40,017 bases of DNA from NCBI GenBank assembly GCA_900549015.1, contig URMH01000025.1, forward strand, positions 1 through 40,017, in the 5' to 3' direction. A program made the position numbers and the translations under genes. Of the stretch, positions 7,821 through 15,471 are shown one piece after another. The notes beneath the pieces are model-generated. The model did no database searches. It worked only from the letters and a program-made list of their open reading frames with translations, and was not told where the DNA came from. Every line of letters begins with the position of its first letter. Positions within the stretch are counted from its first letter, which is position 1. The stretch comes from an uncultured Blautia sp. (GTDB lineage: Bacteria > Bacillota > Clostridia > Lachnospirales > Lachnospiraceae).

Positions 7821-8310
7821 TTGCGTAGATTTCACGGGATTTATCCGGCCAGTTCTTACACATGGATTTCGCAGCCTCAAGATTCGGGGCGACCAGATTA
7901 ATATCAAGAAGGCTTGCGTTCCGCTCGATGATCCTGCAGTTTACCGCATAGCTTCCCTGGCTGTTTGTATAATAATCTGCCGGTGTTAAAATGCGCTGCT
8001 GCATTTCACAGCCTGCTGATTTTAAGTATTCCTTTACTTCTTTTCTGATGTCAGCAGAAAGCTCTTTTTCAAAATAGGAGAGTGTGTTTTTCCCATCTTC
8101 TGTCAGATAGTAGTAAGAAGTATTGGAAATAGTATGTTTTTCAATTAATTCCGCCTCCACAAGCTCAGAAACAGCCTCCTGAAGATGAAAATAATTGGTG
8201 TATTCCCGTTCCAGGATAAATTCTGAAATCTGGGAGTTCGTAAGAGAGGATTCTGCGTGTTTCAGCATATACAGTACAATTAATTTGTAGGTGGTAAATG
8301 GTGTTGCCAA
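7798..8310 (-). CDS. DUF4364 family protein (winged-helix-like)
   Basis: 170 residues matching the DUF4364 family (PF14277) of Clostridia; function unknown. The N-terminal part, YKLIVLYMLKHAESSLTNSQISEFI then LQEAVSELVEAELIEKHTI and YYYLTEDGKNTLSYF, reads as a winged-helix DNA-binding fold of PadR/MarR character (about residues 1-80). A beta-strand-rich C-terminal half follows. The start is TTG at 8308-8310, supported by AAGGAGGA eight bases upstream; there is no better ATG. It is the third gene of the yesL - radical SAM - DUF4364 operon, 14 bases after the radical SAM gene. It overlaps rarA by 6 bases, tail to tail. Confidence 0.85.
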   Translation of the reverse strand: MATPFTTYKLIVLYMLKHAESSLTNSQISEFILEREYTNYFHLQEAVSELVEAELIEKHTISNTSYYYLTEDGKNTLSYFEKELSADIRKEVKEYLKSAGCEMQQRILTPADYYTNSQGSYAVNCRIIERNASLLDINLVAPNLEAAKSMCKNWPDKSREIYAKIMEELL

Positions 8311-8324
8311 TTTTTATATCCTCC

Positions 8325-9251
8325 TTAAAAAAAATCCTTTCCCTGAAAACTGCCGCGCTCCTTCATGCGGTGATGGAGAAGGTTTAAAACTTCCCGCTTT
8401 CTTGACGCCCATAAGGGGGCGAGGAGAAGCTCTTTCGGACCGTCGCCTGTTACACGGTGAATGACAATGTCGGGATTTAAGTGTTCCAGGCAGTCGATGA
8501 CAAGGTCAAGATATTCCTCACGTTCCAGAGCGGAAAACAGTCCTTTTTCATAATCTGCCGCAAGATCTGTTCCTTTCAGCACATGGAGAAGCTGAAGCTT
8601 GATCCCCTGAATATCCATTGTATTTAAGTAATCCATAGTGGCTAAAATCCTGTCGTGGTTTTCCCCGGGAAGTCCCAGGATTGTGTGGACAATGACCTCG
8701 ATATTTTCTTTTCGAAGTGCATAAACAGCTTCTTCGAAAACAGAGAGAGGGTAGCCTCTTCGAATATAAAGAGCCGTATCCTCGTGCATGGTCTGGAGAC
8801 CAAGCTCCACCCAGACAGGTTTCTGCCTGTTTAAGCGGGAGAGAAGATCGATCACCTCGTCTTCCAGACAGTCCGGGCGTGTTCCGATGGAAAGCCCCAG
8901 AATATCCGGGTGGGAAATTGCCTCTGTGAAAATTTTCTCCAGATATTTCACGGGAGCGTAGGTGTTCGTATACGCCTGAAAATAGGCGATGTACTTTCGA
9001 ATAGGGCGCTTTTCGGAAATTATGGCAATCTGGCTTTCTATCTGCTCCGTTATGGAGAGCGAAGAAGAGGCTGCGAAATCGCCGCTTCCTCCTGCACTGC
9101 AGAAAATACAGCCGCCGGTTCCCACTTTTCCATCGCGGTTTGGGCAGGACATACCGCCGTTTAAGGTGACTTTATAAACTTTTTCTCCAAAACGCTCTTT
9201 CAGCATATAGTCGAGAGAGTGATACGGTTTTCCATTCCAGTTTTTTATCAT
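8325..9251 (-). CDS. TIGR01212 family radical SAM protein (YhcC-like)
   Basis: Cytoplasmic radical S-adenosylmethionine enzyme of the YhcC/TIGR01212 family, biochemical role not settled. The cluster-binding cysteines are C36, C48 and C51 (C-x11-C-x2-C, within LNGGMSCPNRDG and GGCIFC), the long spacing typical of this family. The SIGTRPDCLEDEVIDLL, VWVELGLQT and HTILGLPGE segments form the rest of the SAM barrel, and VIHRVTGDGPKELLLAP is the family's C-terminal signature. 308 residues is normal. Its ATG overlaps the yesL TGA (ATGA, 9248-9251), so translation is coupled. Confidence 0.9.
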   Translation of the reverse strand: MIKNWNGKPYHSLDYMLKERFGEKVYKVTLNGGMSCPNRDGKVGTGGCIFCSAGGSGDFAASSSLSITEQIESQIAIISEKRPIRKYIAYFQAYTNTYAPVKYLEKIFTEAISHPDILGLSIGTRPDCLEDEVIDLLSRLNRQKPVWVELGLQTMHEDTALYIRRGYPLSVFEEAVYALRKENIEVIVHTILGLPGENHDRILATMDYLNTMDIQGIKLQLLHVLKGTDLAADYEKGLFSALEREEYLDLVIDCLEHLNPDIVIHRVTGDGPKELLLAPLWASRKREVLNLLHHRMKERGSFQGKDFF

Positions 9252-9994
9252 AAAGAGGGATCCTCTGTGTCAGGAAGTTCTTTTGGTGTTTTATCAGTTT
9301 CCTGCTCGGTCTCTTCAGGATTTTCTTCCATGTGCCATTCGCCGTCTTCAGTTTCTTCCTTTTCTTCTTCCGGAATATATTTGTCAAAGATTTTTACAAG
9401 GAAGCAGGAATTGATGTATGCGATGGTTGCGCCTCCCATTAAGATGAAAAGCATGATCAGGAAGGACTGTACCCGAAAGCTTGGGATAAAGAGAATGGCA
9501 AAGGGTACAAGGCTGATCACAATCATTAAAATGCTGTATGGAAGATGACGGATAGACATCAGGAAAGCATTTATAAAGGTGCGCTTGATGGTATTGTAAA
9601 ATTTGGCAAGTACAGGGTAAATGTATAAGTAAACCAGCATACTCAGGAACAGAAGAACCAGGAATATGTAGAAGAGAACCTTGTACATTGTGCCTTCCAT
9701 AACGCGCACAAGAGAAATATCAAGGGACAGCATGATAAAGGCTGCCAGTGTAATGATATTGATGATAATTCCCTGTCTTAAGTTTGCCTTGAATGAATGG
9801 AAGAATCCTTTTACGATGTAGGCTTCTTCGTTACGTACCATTTTCATAGTCACGTAAAACATGGCGGTGATGGCAGGACCGATGGTTACGATTGGAATAC
9901 AGCAGACAATGCATAAGAGATTCAGGATAATAAGGTCTGCGATTCTTCCCATAAAGGTGAAGAACTTATTATCCATATTGAAAATGCGATTCAT
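9248..9994 (-). CDS. YesL family membrane protein (DUF624)
   Basis: 248 residues with about five membrane helices. The N-terminus MNRIFNMDNKFFTFMGRIADLIILNLLCIVCCIPIVTIGPA is characteristic of YesL/DUF624. Members are often encoded near sugar ABC and YesMN genes, but the function is unknown. The start at 9994 is chosen over an upstream frame extension to 10069 because AAGGAG (10004-10009) lies nine bases ahead and family homology begins there. The last 45 or so residues are extremely acidic (EEEKEETEDGEW onward), a cytoplasmic or cell-wall tail of unknown role. It is first gene of the minus-strand operon and divergent from the sensor cassette at 10147. Confidence 0.88.
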   Translation of the reverse strand: MNRIFNMDNKFFTFMGRIADLIILNLLCIVCCIPIVTIGPAITAMFYVTMKMVRNEEAYIVKGFFHSFKANLRQGIIINIITLAAFIMLSLDISLVRVMEGTMYKVLFYIFLVLLFLSMLVYLYIYPVLAKFYNTIKRTFINAFLMSIRHLPYSILMIVISLVPFAILFIPSFRVQSFLIMLFILMGGATIAYINSCFLVKIFDKYIPEEEKEETEDGEWHMEENPEETEQETDKTPKELPDTEDPSL

Positions 9995-10040
9995 AAGTTT
10001 TAACTCCTTTTGTGTGAAATTTCTTAACAGATTACCTTTA

Positions 10041-10069
10041 AGTATACCGAATATGGAAGAAAAAAGCAA
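10041..10069 (-). promoter_or_regulatory. Promoter of the yesL operon
   Basis: On the minus strand, TTGCTT (10069-10064), a 17-base spacer and TATACT (10046-10041). The leader to the ATG at 9994 is about 40 bases. Confidence 0.6.
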
Positions 10070-10084
10070 ACTGAAAATACAGGA

Positions 10085-10113
10085 TTGTGGGGCGTACAGG
10101 ATTGGCTTATAAT
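10085..10113 (+). promoter_or_regulatory. Promoter of the sugar-sensor cassette
   Basis: TTGTGG at 10085-10090 (weak -35), a 17-base spacer and a consensus TATAAT at 10108-10113. The -35 boxes of this and the yesL promoter are only 15 bases apart, back to back, so one regulator could affect both. Confidence 0.6.
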
Positions 10114-10146
10114 GGAATTTATAAAAAGAGAAAGTAAGGAATGAAT

Positions 10147-11166
10147 ATGAGAAAAAAAAGCGTGGGAAAAATAGCGACTACAGGAGGAATTGGTATTCTG
10201 GTACTCGGCATTCTGATACAGAATTCGTATTACAGAGGTATTATGGAAAAAGCCGGACTCCCGGAGAAAGAAGAAAAACATTATGAGTATCAGTTTGAAA
10301 TGATCGTCAGCAGCCCCCATTCCACATTTTGGCAGGACGTATATAAAAACGGCAGGGAAACAGCGGAGGAAAACAATGTGCTTCTGGAACTTAAAGGGAC
10401 AGACTGGGAAACAGAATATGATAAAATTGATTTTATGAATATGAGTATTGCTTCAAATGCAGATGGAATTATTGTAGAATACAATGGCGAAAAAGGACTG
10501 GAAGAAAAGATTCAGGAAGCTATGGACAGAGGAATCCCTGTTGTGACAGTGATGGGGAATGTTCCTCTTGTAACTACGCAGAGCTTTGTCGGGGTCAGTG
10601 ATTATCAGCTTGGAGTAGCATACGGAGAACAGGTGGCAGCCTGTGCAGATGAGGATACAGACGACATTTTGATTCTTCTTCGGCGGACAGATGAAAATAC
10701 ACAGCAGAATCAGATTTATACGCAGATCAGCAAAGCAGTTTTAAAAGATGCGGCAAATCCTGACAGTATTCGTATAGAAGGAAGAAATTTTATGACGGCA
10801 GACGCTTTTGAAACAGAAGAAGCAATACGTGATATTTTTCAGAAAAAAAGTGGTCCTCCGGATATTCTTGTCTGTATGGACGAAGAAACAACAGAATGTG
10901 CAAGACAGGCTTTGATTGATTATAATATGGCAGACCGGGTAAAAATCATAGGGTATTACACTTCGGAAAATATTCTGGAAGCAGTGGAAAAAGGCTTGAT
11001 TCCTGTCACCTGCCATGTGGATACACAACAGCTTGGAATGTACAGCGTACAGGCTCTGGCAGAATATTGTAAGGAGGGAAGAGTCAGTTCTTATTACAAT
11101 GTAGACGTAAGCTTTGTAGATAGGGATACAGTGGCAGAATATAAAAAGAAAGGGGCGTTTTCATGA
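10147..11166 (+). CDS. Membrane-anchored sugar-binding protein, sensor of the adjacent YesMN pair
   Basis: A type-I sugar-binding fold (Peripla_BP_4, LacI/RbsB-like): FEMIVSSPHSTFWQDVYKNG, SNADGIIVEYNG, GIPVVTVMGNVP and the second lobe DILVCMDEETTE, KIIGYYTSENILEAVEKGLIP. The N-terminus has basic MRKKSVGK then one helix (about residues 9-25) with no cysteine and no clear cleavage site, so the domain is probably tethered facing out. Start 10147 is preferred to 10141 because AAGGA (10136-10140) abuts the earlier ATG but is six bases from this one. The stop overlaps the kinase start (ATGA). The gene order binding protein - YesM/LytS kinase - YesN parallels the XylFII-LytS-YesN xylose-sensing system of Clostridium beijerinckii, so it probably presents ligand to the kinase. 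Confidence 0.82.
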   Translation: MRKKSVGKIATTGGIGILVLGILIQNSYYRGIMEKAGLPEKEEKHYEYQFEMIVSSPHSTFWQDVYKNGRETAEENNVLLELKGTDWETEYDKIDFMNMSIASNADGIIVEYNGEKGLEEKIQEAMDRGIPVVTVMGNVPLVTTQSFVGVSDYQLGVAYGEQVAACADEDTDDILILLRRTDENTQQNQIYTQISKAVLKDAANPDSIRIEGRNFMTADAFETEEAIRDIFQKKSGPPDILVCMDEETTECARQALIDYNMADRVKIIGYYTSENILEAVEKGLIPVTCHVDTQQLGMYSVQALAEYCKEGRVSSYYNVDVSFVDRDTVAEYKKKGAFS

Positions 11167-12650
11167 AGACAAAGTGGAAAGATCTGTCGCTTACCAGCAA
11201 ACTGATTTTGGAAGTGGGATTTATTGCAGGCCTTCTTCTTTTTATGAATATGGCATTTTATACGCAGATTAACCGCTCGATAAAAAAACTGGATAATGTA
11301 TATGCCAGTAATGTAGATATGACTCTTCTCAGTTCCTCATTGAATGCAGTCCAGGATAATATGTATCAGTATTTAAAAGTGAAAAGCTCAGAGTCTCTTA
11401 TGGATTATTATGAGAGTGAGGGAACCTGCAGAGAGCTTCTGGGAAAACTGAGCAATGAAAAAACAAATAATTCGGTAAAGCTTCTTGAACGGAATATCCG
11501 GCAGATGTCGGAGACATATCTGGAAAATACAGCGGAGACAGTAGCGGCAAAAAGAGGAAGAAATGTAAAAAAATATAAGACAAAATACGAAGAAACGTCA
11601 GAACTGTACGGGTATATCCAATCTGCGATGGACGAGCTGAACAATCAGCTTTTTCAAAATAATACCCAAAGCTATGATTCTTTGAGACAGGTATTAAAAT
11701 ATCTGGAAATCAGCAATATGGCAATCATGTTTGCCATTGTGATATGCGGTTTTTTTCTTGTGCTTTATGTGACAGGGGATATGGTTTCTCCATTAAAAAA
11801 TATGGCGGAGACGGCAGCTCTTGTAGGACAGGGAAATTTTAATGTGAAAATGCATGCATCTGATGCGAGAGACGAACTGGGAGCGGTTACAAGAGCATTT
11901 AATACGATGGTGGAAAATCTCGATATTTATATGGCAAAGACGAAAGAAAGTATGGAAAAGGAGCAGCAGATGATGGAAAGAGAGCTTCTTATGGAAAATC
12001 ATCTGAAAGAAGCGCAGCTTAAATATCTGCAGTCGCAGATCAATCCGCATTTTCTTTTTAACTCGTTAAATGCGGGAGCGCAGCTTGCAATGATGGAAGA
12101 TGCAGAAAAGACAGGGATTTTTGTTCAGAAAATGGCTGATTTTTTCCGATATAATGTAAAGAAAGGCGAGGAAGATGCAACTCTGGAAGAGGAGCTGGAC
12201 GCAGTAGATAACTATATTTACATTTTAAATGTCAGATTTGCAGGAGATATACATTTTGAAAAAGAAGTAGATGAAACAGTGGAAAATATAAGAATCCCCA
12301 GTATGATTCTTCAGCCAGTTGTGGAAAATGCGGTAAATCATGGAATACGGGATATAGAGTGGGAAGGCAAAATTAATCTTTCTGTACACAGACAGGAAGA
12401 GAATGTAGAAATCTGTATCCGGGATAATGGAAAAGGAATGACAGAAGCGCAGATCAAAAGTGTGCTGGAAGGAAGCAGTATGCAGGAGGAAGACAGAGGG
12501 GATTCCACCGGAATCGGCATGAATAATGTGATCAGCAGGCTGGAACTTTATTATGAAAAGAAAAATCTGGTAGAAATATACAGCGATGGACCGGGAAAAG
12601 GGACAGAGGTTATTTTGAACCTTCCGGCAGAGAGGAGACAGAATGTATAG
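11163..12650 (+). CDS. YesM-type sensor histidine kinase
   Basis: 495 residues. Membrane helix about 16-34, a mostly helical extracellular region of roughly 150 residues, second helix about 184-204, a HAMP linker (about 205-260), then a His_kinase (PF06580) domain with the phospho-acceptor His296 in QINPHFLFNS. The ATP-binding domain follows with N389 in VVENAVNHGI, DNGKG (421-425) and GIGMNN (450-455). The outer region is small and helical, with no Cache or sugar fold of its own. This fits a kinase that reads the conformation of the neighbouring binding protein. It overlaps the upstream gene by 4 bases and the regulator by 8. Confidence 0.93.
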   Translation: MKTKWKDLSLTSKLILEVGFIAGLLLFMNMAFYTQINRSIKKLDNVYASNVDMTLLSSSLNAVQDNMYQYLKVKSSESLMDYYESEGTCRELLGKLSNEKTNNSVKLLERNIRQMSETYLENTAETVAAKRGRNVKKYKTKYEETSELYGYIQSAMDELNNQLFQNNTQSYDSLRQVLKYLEISNMAIMFAIVICGFFLVLYVTGDMVSPLKNMAETAALVGQGNFNVKMHASDARDELGAVTRAFNTMVENLDIYMAKTKESMEKEQQMMERELLMENHLKEAQLKYLQSQINPHFLFNSLNAGAQLAMMEDAEKTGIFVQKMADFFRYNVKKGEEDATLEEELDAVDNYIYILNVRFAGDIHFEKEVDETVENIRIPSMILQPVVENAVNHGIRDIEWEGKINLSVHRQEENVEICIRDNGKGMTEAQIKSVLEGSSMQEEDRGDSTGIGMNNVISRLELYYEKKNLVEIYSDGPGKGTEVILNLPAERRQNV

Positions 12651-14244
12651 GATATTGTTGGCAGATGACGAAGGCATTATGCTGGAAGCATTAAAAAGTA
12701 TTATCGAAGCAAATTTCAGAAAGGAATGCGAGGTACACTGTGCAAAAACAGGAAGGGCAGTTGTAGAGCTAGCGCAGGATTATCCTCCCGATATATGTTT
12801 TATGGATATTCAGATGCCTGGTTTGAATGGAATACAGGCGATACGGGAAATTCAGAAGTTTAATAAATCTGTTGTTTTTGTCATTATCACTGCATATGAT
12901 AAATTTCATTATGCAAAAGAGGCTTTAAATCTCGGAGTAATGGATTTTGTCACAAAACCGGTAAGTAAAAAGACAGTAGTGGAGATCTGTACAAAAGCTA
13001 TGGGACTGGTAGACGAGAATCGGAAGAAAAGAAGCGATGATTTGAAGATAAAGGAAAAACTGGAGACAGTTGTACCCATGATTGAGAGCGGATATATTAA
13101 TAATCTTTTGCTGCAGGACGATTTTCGCACTTATCAGGATCATTACAGAGAACTTCTTGACATCACAGAGATGTATGGGTACATGATTGTCAGTGAATTT
13201 GGAGATGGGGAGGAAAACGGAGTTCTTACAAATGCTGTCGGAGCAAGTATTAAGGCAAATAGCTTTTATTCCGTATTTCGTGAGATTGCAAAAGGTTTTT
13301 TTGACTGTTTTGTAGGGCCTATTATGGGAAACAGAATTGTTCTTCTAGTACCATATAAGAATCAGACAATCACATATGAGGAACGTGTGGAAATCGTTAC
13401 AAAAGCGAGAAATATGGTACACAAGCTGGAGAATCATATCGACAGCAGATTTCGGCTTGGAATAGGAGGGATTCGCTCTCTTGATGGAAAGGAAATAAAA
13501 GAATCCTATGGAGAAGCTCTCTGTGCTTTAAGAGAAGGCAGCGGACACGCAGTCCACATAGAAGACATTCCGGCAGTGCAAAAGTATGACGGAGAGTATC
13601 CGAGAGAACTGGAAAACCGATATTTCCAAAGAGCAATGGAAAAAGATGTGGCAGGTACGGTAAGCTGTGCGCGTCAGCTTTTTTTATGGATGCTGAAACA
13701 TCCCGGCTGCAGCAGAGAAGAGGTGGAGATAAAGGTTCTGGAGTTTACAATTTCTCTGGAAAAGAAAGCGTTTCAGGCAGGCGGTGTCAGATATGGCTTT
13801 GGCTACAGAAGCAATTATATCCGGGAGATTCAGAGCTGCGCAGATTATGAAGCTTTATTAAAATGGTTTATCACAAAAGTCAAGCAGGTCTGTGCAAATA
13901 TGGAGAATGCGAAAGAAAAAGAGACGCTTTCTGTTGTAGAAAAGGCGAGAACGTACATAAGAGAGAACTTTCATAAAGAAATTTCTCTTGATGACGTTTC
14001 CAGAGAATTTGATATAAGTCCCTACTATTTCAGCAAGTTGTTTAAACAGGAGACAGGAAAAAATTTTGTAGAGTACCTGACAGAAGTGAGACTGAAAAAC
14101 GCAAGAGAGCTTCTCTGTAATTCCAAGGCATCTATAAAAGAAATCTGTGTGGCATCGGGTTATAGCGATCCTAATTATTTCAGCCGCATTTTTAAGAAAT
14201 ACGAAGGAGTGACTCCAAGTGAATTCAGAGAAAGGCTGGTATAA
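12643..14244 (+). CDS. YesN-type AraC response regulator
   Basis: 533 residues. The receiver domain (1-120) has acidic D8/D9 and phospho-acceptor D55 in CFMDIQMPG, plus the conserved VTKPVSK lysine. A long middle region of about 300 residues has no recognised enzymatic motif. A C-terminal AraC pair of helix-turn-helix motifs (about 435-533) ends ASGYSDPNYFSRIFKKYEGVTPSEFR. It is translated from AGAGGAGA within the end of the kinase gene. Its likely target is the monosaccharide importer starting at 15472, and perhaps its own cassette. The next gene begins one base after its stop. Confidence 0.93.
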   Translation: MYRILLADDEGIMLEALKSIIEANFRKECEVHCAKTGRAVVELAQDYPPDICFMDIQMPGLNGIQAIREIQKFNKSVVFVIITAYDKFHYAKEALNLGVMDFVTKPVSKKTVVEICTKAMGLVDENRKKRSDDLKIKEKLETVVPMIESGYINNLLLQDDFRTYQDHYRELLDITEMYGYMIVSEFGDGEENGVLTNAVGASIKANSFYSVFREIAKGFFDCFVGPIMGNRIVLLVPYKNQTITYEERVEIVTKARNMVHKLENHIDSRFRLGIGGIRSLDGKEIKESYGEALCALREGSGHAVHIEDIPAVQKYDGEYPRELENRYFQRAMEKDVAGTVSCARQLFLWMLKHPGCSREEVEIKVLEFTISLEKKAFQAGGVRYGFGYRSNYIREIQSCADYEALLKWFITKVKQVCANMENAKEKETLSVVEKARTYIRENFHKEISLDDVSREFDISPYYFSKLFKQETGKNFVEYLTEVRLKNARELLCNSKASIKEICVASGYSDPNYFSRIFKKYEGVTPSEFRERLV

Positions 14245-14245
14245 A

Positions 14246-15298
14246 ATGAAAAAAGTTTTGATGTTGTTAGGAGCAGTTATGATTTCTGTTTTGGCTGTGG
14301 GCTGCACTTCTGAAAAAAAAGAAGATGAGGGACATGAAACTTTCAGTGAAGAAAAAGAAGAGGCAGTGCAGATCGGACTTGCTGTAGATTCTTTTGTGAT
14401 AGAGAGATGGATACGTGATCGAGATGTGTTTGTTGCTGAGGCAAGAGAGCTTGGGGCAGAAGTGAATGTGCAGGACGCAGGCGGAGATGCAGAAGAGCAG
14501 ATAAAGCAGATTGAGTATTTTATTCAGAAACAGATGGACTCCATTGTGGTAATTGCCCGTGACTGTACAGTTCTGGCAGATGTGATACGAAAGGCAGAGA
14601 GTGCAGGAATCCCTGTGATTTCTTATGATCGTCTCATTGATAATGCAGGTACCGATTTATACATATCTTTTGATAATGAAATGGTAGGGGAATTGATGGC
14701 GGAGGCGCTAATCGAAGCTATTCCCGATGGCGGAGAGGTTTTTATGATTCAGGGGTCTGTAGAAGATAATAATGTAGAAATGGTACGAAAAGGCTTTACG
14801 GAAAATATAGAAAACAGTAATCTGCAGGTGGTTTATGAGGCGAATTGTGAAGGCTGGATTGCAGAAGCGGCAGCAGAATATGTAGAAGAAGGTTTGAAAA
14901 AATATCCAAATGTAAAAGGAATCATGTGCGGAAATGACGACATTGCAAGTATGGTGGTGCAGGTTCTTGCAGAAAATCAGCTTGCAGGAAAGGTCGCTGT
15001 CGTAGGACAAGACGGAGATCTGGCAGCCTGTCAGAGAATTGTGGAGGGGACGCAGTATATGACTGCCTTTAAGTCGATCGAGGAACAGGCACAGGAAGCA
15101 GCACATTATGCAGTAGCTCTGGGAAAAGGAGAAAAGCCGGATATGTCCGGGGAAACTGTTTGTGACGGAACTTATGAGGTTCCGGGAAAAATCCTTACGC
15201 CTGTAGCTGTGACAAAGGAAAATATGAATGCAGTCATTATAGAAGGCGGTTTTCACAGAAAAGAAGATGTGTATCTGAATGTTTCCTGCACAGACTAA
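14246..15298 (+). CDS. XylF-like sugar-binding lipoprotein
   Basis: 350 residues with a lipoprotein signal, basic MKK then VLMLLGAVMISVLAVGC with Cys20 as the lipidation site. The mature part resembles D-xylose-binding XylF: ERWIRDRDVFVAEARELGAEV, a DAEEQIKQIEYFI segment, GIPVISYDRLI, FDNEMVGELMAEAL, GSVEDNN and VAVVGQDGD. It is the second of three binding proteins of this clan in a row and is the last gene before a terminator. It may scavenge ligand for MmsAB or present it to the sensor; sequence alone does not decide. The ATG at 14246 is chosen over an upstream in-frame GTG at 14219 because the signal peptide starts there. Calling D-xylose as the ligand is inference from family resemblance. 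Confidence 0.85.
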   Translation: MKKVLMLLGAVMISVLAVGCTSEKKEDEGHETFSEEKEEAVQIGLAVDSFVIERWIRDRDVFVAEARELGAEVNVQDAGGDAEEQIKQIEYFIQKQMDSIVVIARDCTVLADVIRKAESAGIPVISYDRLIDNAGTDLYISFDNEMVGELMAEALIEAIPDGGEVFMIQGSVEDNNVEMVRKGFTENIENSNLQVVYEANCEGWIAEAAAEYVEEGLKKYPNVKGIMCGNDDIASMVVQVLAENQLAGKVAVVGQDGDLAACQRIVEGTQYMTAFKSIEEQAQEAAHYAVALGKGEKPDMSGETVCDGTYEVPGKILTPVAVTKENMNAVIIEGGFHRKEDVYLNVSCTD

Positions 15299-15312
15299 AA
15301 GTCAATAGCATA

Positions 15313-15368
15313 TTTTTGTCGCAAAAATGTCTTGCTCTTTGCAGGACATTTTTCTTTTTGGCGAAAAA
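15313..15368 (+). repeat. Paired TTTTTG-CG-AAAAA motifs upstream of chvE
   Basis: TTTTTGTCGCAAAAA (15313-15327) and TTTTTGGCGAAAAA (15355-15368) are near-copies whose starts are 42 bases apart, about four helical turns. They lie roughly 60 and 100 bases upstream of the expected chvE transcription start, a usual place for AraC-type activators. The first copy overlaps the terminator stem, so part of the similarity may reflect RNA structure. Confidence 0.4.
15323..15359 (+). terminator. Terminator of the sensor cassette
   Basis: A 13-pair stem (15323-15335 with 15341-15353, one G-T) around a TCTTT loop, with T-rich sequence to 15359. It separates the regulatory cassette from the importer operon. 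Confidence 0.85.
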
Positions 15369-15404
15369 TTCTTCCAGGTTGCCAAGTAAGTCCAGACTTC
15401 TCTG

Positions 15405-15413
15405 TGCTATATT
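15405..15413 (+). promoter_or_regulatory. Extended -10 promoter of chvE-mmsA-mmsB
   Basis: TGCTATATT at 15405-15413 is an extended -10. No -35 element is found at the right distance (only TTGCCA 23 bases upstream, too far). That is the usual look of an activator-dependent promoter and fits control by the YesN regulator. This is inference. Confidence 0.5.
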
Positions 15414-15471
15414 AAAGGCACAAAAGAAAAGCGGAAAGCTTAAAACGGAAAAAGAAACGGAGGATTTAAAA

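Noticed and set aside
14708..15256. 182-residue minus-strand open frame inside the XylF-like lipoprotein gene
   Set aside because: Antisense shadow; no ribosome site or homology.
15316..15471. In-frame 52-residue extension of chvE from a TTG
   Set aside because: It lies in a terminator and promoter region, and the signal peptide begins at 15472 after a good ribosome site.
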